Shown here one piece after another: positions 3,918 through 6,451 of a DNA stretch of 6,451 nucleotides (position 1 is the first letter of the stretch; each line of letters starts with the position of its first letter). The translations under genes and the position numbers were made by a program. The notes below the pieces were generated by a model. The model did no database searches, had not been told where the DNA came from, and saw only the letters and a list, made by a program, of their open reading frames with translations. The stretch is from Sulfurovum sp. (lineage in GTDB: Bacteria; Campylobacterota; Campylobacteria; Campylobacterales; Sulfurovaceae), in assembly GCA_004377245.1 (NCBI GenBank), contig SOIK01000161.1:1-6451 (forward strand), read 5' to 3'.

Positions 3918-6451
3918 AGAAATCCCTCTTATAAAAAATATCCCCGGAAGTTGACTCAGGACTTACTGTGATAGTGCCTTCGATATTTTTACTATAATCA
4001 TATTGTAACTTCACACTTGCTACTTCATCAGTGATATAAATGATCGTAATATCGTCTGTAAGTTTTTTACCTACTTCTACACTGTTTTCCGCACCCAAAA
4101 CAAGGTGATCAAGTTTTATGCCTACAGTTGAGAGGGCAGATTTTGCCATAGCTCCCCCCATCATCTTCATCATATCTTCACCACTGTTGTTCTCTGCACC
4201 CACTTCAGAATCGAAAAGGATTACAGAGAGGATCTGCTCTCTTGTCAGATACGGCACTGAACTAAAAGTGATATTTGGTAAAGTCGGTGTACCTGTCACT
4301 GAAACAGTGATAAGATATTTGACTGTTTTGTACTTTGCTTTGATATCCAGGATCGGTTTTTCAATATCTCCCGTAAAATAAATAGAACTCTTCTTCAAAA
4401 TAAATTTTTTATCCTGGAAGATATAACTCCCTCCTGCCGGCAATTCTACCAAACCCAAGAAGAGCATAGGTCCACTCACAACTTTTTCTACCCCAAGATC
4501 AACTTTAGCTTTGATATTTACATCACCCTGCTTATAGACTAAAGGTTTTTTCGTTTTGATCTTAATAGAAATACTGAGGTTATCCATAAAAGGACTTGCA
4601 CTCTCCTCCTTTATGTCTTGTACAATGATAATGTCACTGTCTGATGCAAAGGTTTTTTGATTAAGATCATAATGTATTTTTCCACCTAGTAGTGTGACTT
4701 TCCCTTTTACAGAAGTTTTATTTCCATCAAGTACTGTTTTAAGGTTGACTGCGCTGTCCAGATCAATCCACTCATGTGCTATATGTAGCACTGATGCATC
4801 TGCTGATATGTTTCCTTTTTTACTCTTGGTATTGTAAGTTCCAACTACTTTAAGTTGATCGTTTAACCAAAGTGGTGAAATTTCAATAATATCACCCTTT
4901 AGTTTGACAGCAGAAGGTTTCGTAGAAAAGAATTTCATTTTATCATAAGTGACTTTATACTCTTTCAGTAATACTTTTGATTTATCAAGACTTGTGACTA
5001 CTTTCACATCATTGACGATATATTCTGTTTTACGATCAGGTCGATAGATCATCTTAGGTGAGGTAAGGGAAAGATGAGCCTGTTTCATCTCCGTAACATC
5101 TATTGAAAGATCCAATGCACCTTCAAGAGGTGGTAAGTCTTTTAAAGTATAAAAAGATTGTACACTGTTAAGCAAAGATTTCATAGAATCGACTTTACTG
5201 TTGATCGTAATCTTTTTCTGAGCGATCCCCTTCACGTCAATGATCAAACCACCCAACTTTATCGAACCGTCTACCTTTCCGTCATCAAGAAAATATTTGA
5301 TATCTGTAGAGAGTTCTTTAGCCTTTAATTTGAGAGTTGCATTCTTGTCACTCAATTCAACATTTATAACGAGTGGGTTAATGGCATTCCATTTGATATT
5401 TTTATCAAATGCTTTCAAAAGGGAGTCATGAGGCATATTGCTTATTGCTTTAACTTGCAATGTTTTTCCATACATAATATCTGCATCCAAATTAGTGATA
5501 TTAGAAGTAATTTTCACTTTGGCTTTGAGAGGAATGATCGCTGCAAAATCCAAAGGTACATCTACTACTGCATTCACCTTTGTTCCATTCAGCTCAGCGG
5601 GTAGTTCTACCATTTCATCCACTAAAATTGTTTTTGTAGTCTCTATATGAAGTTTTCCTTTTTTAAAATCACTTGAATCAAAACTACCTTTGAGGCCATC
5701 AGATGTAATGCGTGCTTTAATACTTTTAATGTTTCCAGAATATGTTACGCTCAAATTATTTAACGGCTTAGTAAACTTTGCATCGATACCTATCAACTCT
5801 TTCGCTTTTATCTCTCCCTTGTAGCTTATGTTATCATCCATCACGAACGTATTGCTAATAGAGATATCTTTTGCATACGGTGTAGTTATCATCACTTTGG
5901 AGTCTGCTACAAGTCTATTGTCTTTGATAGTATAGACTACATGACTAAACAGACTGTCAATATCCAAATTGAACTCGGCACTTTTATTATCATCAACTTT
6001 TTTATTATCATCTGTTTTTTTGCTGATCAATATTTGCTTCGCTTTAGCCTTGATATTTGCTACAATACGCTCCTTTGAAGCATTGAAATCAATCCTAATA
6101 TCTCCTATTGCCTCTTGACGGATAGGCAATTTATAGAGTTCAAATAACTCTTTATTAGGTGTAAGTACAATTTCCCCTGAGAGTTGATTGTTCTTGAGTT
6201 TTCCTCTATGTTTAATGTTACTAAGGTTAGTTGTTCCATTCAGATCAACAAATCCACTTTCCAGTAAAAGTTTTTGTGTATCAAATTTGATATCTTTACC
6301 ATTCAATACCAACTCAAGTATATGAAGAGGATCATAGGTTGCAGGAAGCATATTTGCATGAAGCTCTTTAGCAATTATATATTTGGGGATGAGATGATTA
6401 ACTTCACTTTGATCTGCAGATGGTGGTATATCACTTTCATTGCTATCACTT
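3916..6451 (-). CDS. tamB: TamB-like (DUF490) translocation/assembly module protein, 5' end outside window
   Basis: The C-terminal 844 residues of a large AsmA/TamB-family protein, an inner-membrane-anchored periplasmic bridge of repetitive beta-strands. It works with the outer-membrane protein TamA and is implicated in outer-membrane protein assembly and lipid transport. The frame stays open upstream of the Met at 6351 to the window edge, so that Met is internal and the N-terminal signal anchor is not seen. The body is alternating beta-strand sequence rich in Lys, Asp, Ser and Val. The diagnostic C-terminal TamB domain is present: LGLVELPAGGSYIF, then FILKKSSIYFTGDIEKPILD, a V-x-V-x-G-TPTLPNITFSS segment, PYLTREQILSVILFD, and the terminal IFYKRDF ending in Phe like barrel-associated tails. 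The C-terminus is intact. It converges on the nspC fragment, and its TAA lies in the tip of the inverted repeat. The gene symbol is by family; orthology to E. coli tamB is likely but distant. Confidence 0.88.
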   Translation of the reverse strand, partial: SDSNESDIPPSADQSEVNHLIPKYIIAKELHANMLPATYDPLHILELVLNGKDIKFDTQKLLLESGFVDLNGTTNLSNIKHRGKLKNNQLSGEIVLTPNKELFELYKLPIRQEAIGDIRIDFNASKERIVANIKAKAKQILISKKTDDNKKVDDNKSAEFNLDIDSLFSHVVYTIKDNRLVADSKVMITTPYAKDISISNTFVMDDNISYKGEIKAKELIGIDAKFTKPLNNLSVTYSGNIKSIKARITSDGLKGSFDSSDFKKGKLHIETTKTILVDEMVELPAELNGTKVNAVVDVPLDFAAIIPLKAKVKITSNITNLDADIMYGKTLQVKAISNMPHDSLLKAFDKNIKWNAINPLVINVELSDKNATLKLKAKELSTDIKYFLDDGKVDGSIKLGGLIIDVKGIAQKKITINSKVDSMKSLLNSVQSFYTLKDLPPLEGALDLSIDVTEMKQAHLSLTSPKMIYRPDRKTEYIVNDVKVVTSLDKSKVLLKEYKVTYDKMKFFSTKPSAVKLKGDIIEISPLWLNDQLKVVGTYNTKSKKGNISADASVLHIAHEWIDLDSAVNLKTVLDGNKTSVKGKVTLLGGKIHYDLNQKTFASDSDIIIVQDIKEESASPFMDNLSISIKIKTKKPLVYKQGDVNIKAKVDLGVEKVVSGPMLFLGLVELPAGGSYIFQDKKFILKKSSIYFTGDIEKPILDIKAKYKTVKYLITVSVTGTPTLPNITFSSVPYLTREQILSVILFDSEVGAENNSGEDMMKMMGGAMAKSALSTVGIKLDHLVLGAENSVEVGKKLTDDITIIYITDEVASVKLQYDYSKNIEGTITVSPESTSGDIFYKRDF

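Noticed and set aside
3548..3954. Short reading frames over the inverted repeat on both strands (3548-3874 minus, 3657-3848 plus, 3760-3954 plus)
   Set aside because: They run across the nspC fragment antisense, the palindrome or the tamB end; they lack convincing SDs and their products resemble no protein.
4118..5650. Plus-strand frames at 4118-4381, 5240-5431 and 5438-5650
   Set aside because: Antisense shadows inside tamB, with no SD or recognisable domain.

Overview
The window is AT-rich and gene-dense, and looks like a chromosomal segment of a Campylobacterota bacterium (Sulfurimonas/Sulfurovum-like). The basis is the carboxynorspermidine decarboxylase (NspC) tail, the TamB-type protein, the base composition and the codon usage. 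The genus is an inference; no rRNA or other marker is present.

Layout. (1) Positions 1-408 (+) hold the 3' end of nspC, whose 5' part lies outside the window. (2) Positions 438-3440 (-) hold a convergent operon. Reading on the minus strand it has a promoter-like -10 box, a cyclic-di-GMP-I (GEMM-I) type riboswitch (about 3364-3440), two tiny secreted-peptide genes (3191-3322 with a TTG start, and 3090-3194), and an 880-residue membrane hybrid histidine kinase (438-3080). The peptide genes overlap by ATGA, and the second stops 9 bases before the kinase. Both peptides have a 17-residue signal peptide and a Cys-x(1-2)-Cys-Pro motif. (3) Positions 3467-3718 (+) are a second, 5'-truncated copy of the nspC 3' end. 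(4) Positions 3718-3917 form a roughly 200-bp imperfect inverted repeat that fills the whole gap between the nspC fragment and tamB. (5) Positions 3916-6451 (-) hold a tamB-like gene that runs out of the right edge.

The riboswitch-peptide-kinase operon lies exactly between two direct copies of the nspC 3' end. The copies are identical over 125 bp, with about 19% divergence on both sides of that tract, and most differences are at third codon positions. This suggests that a mobile or horizontally acquired signalling cassette entered between nspC and its downstream inverted repeat by homologous recombination, followed by or together with gene conversion.

Functionally, the operon appears to be second-messenger-controlled signalling: an intracellular cyclic dinucleotide gates production of two exported micro-peptides and a periplasm-sensing hybrid kinase. 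Whether the peptides are ligands, modulators or unrelated to the kinase is not shown by sequence alone. The operon is the most likely undescribed system here.
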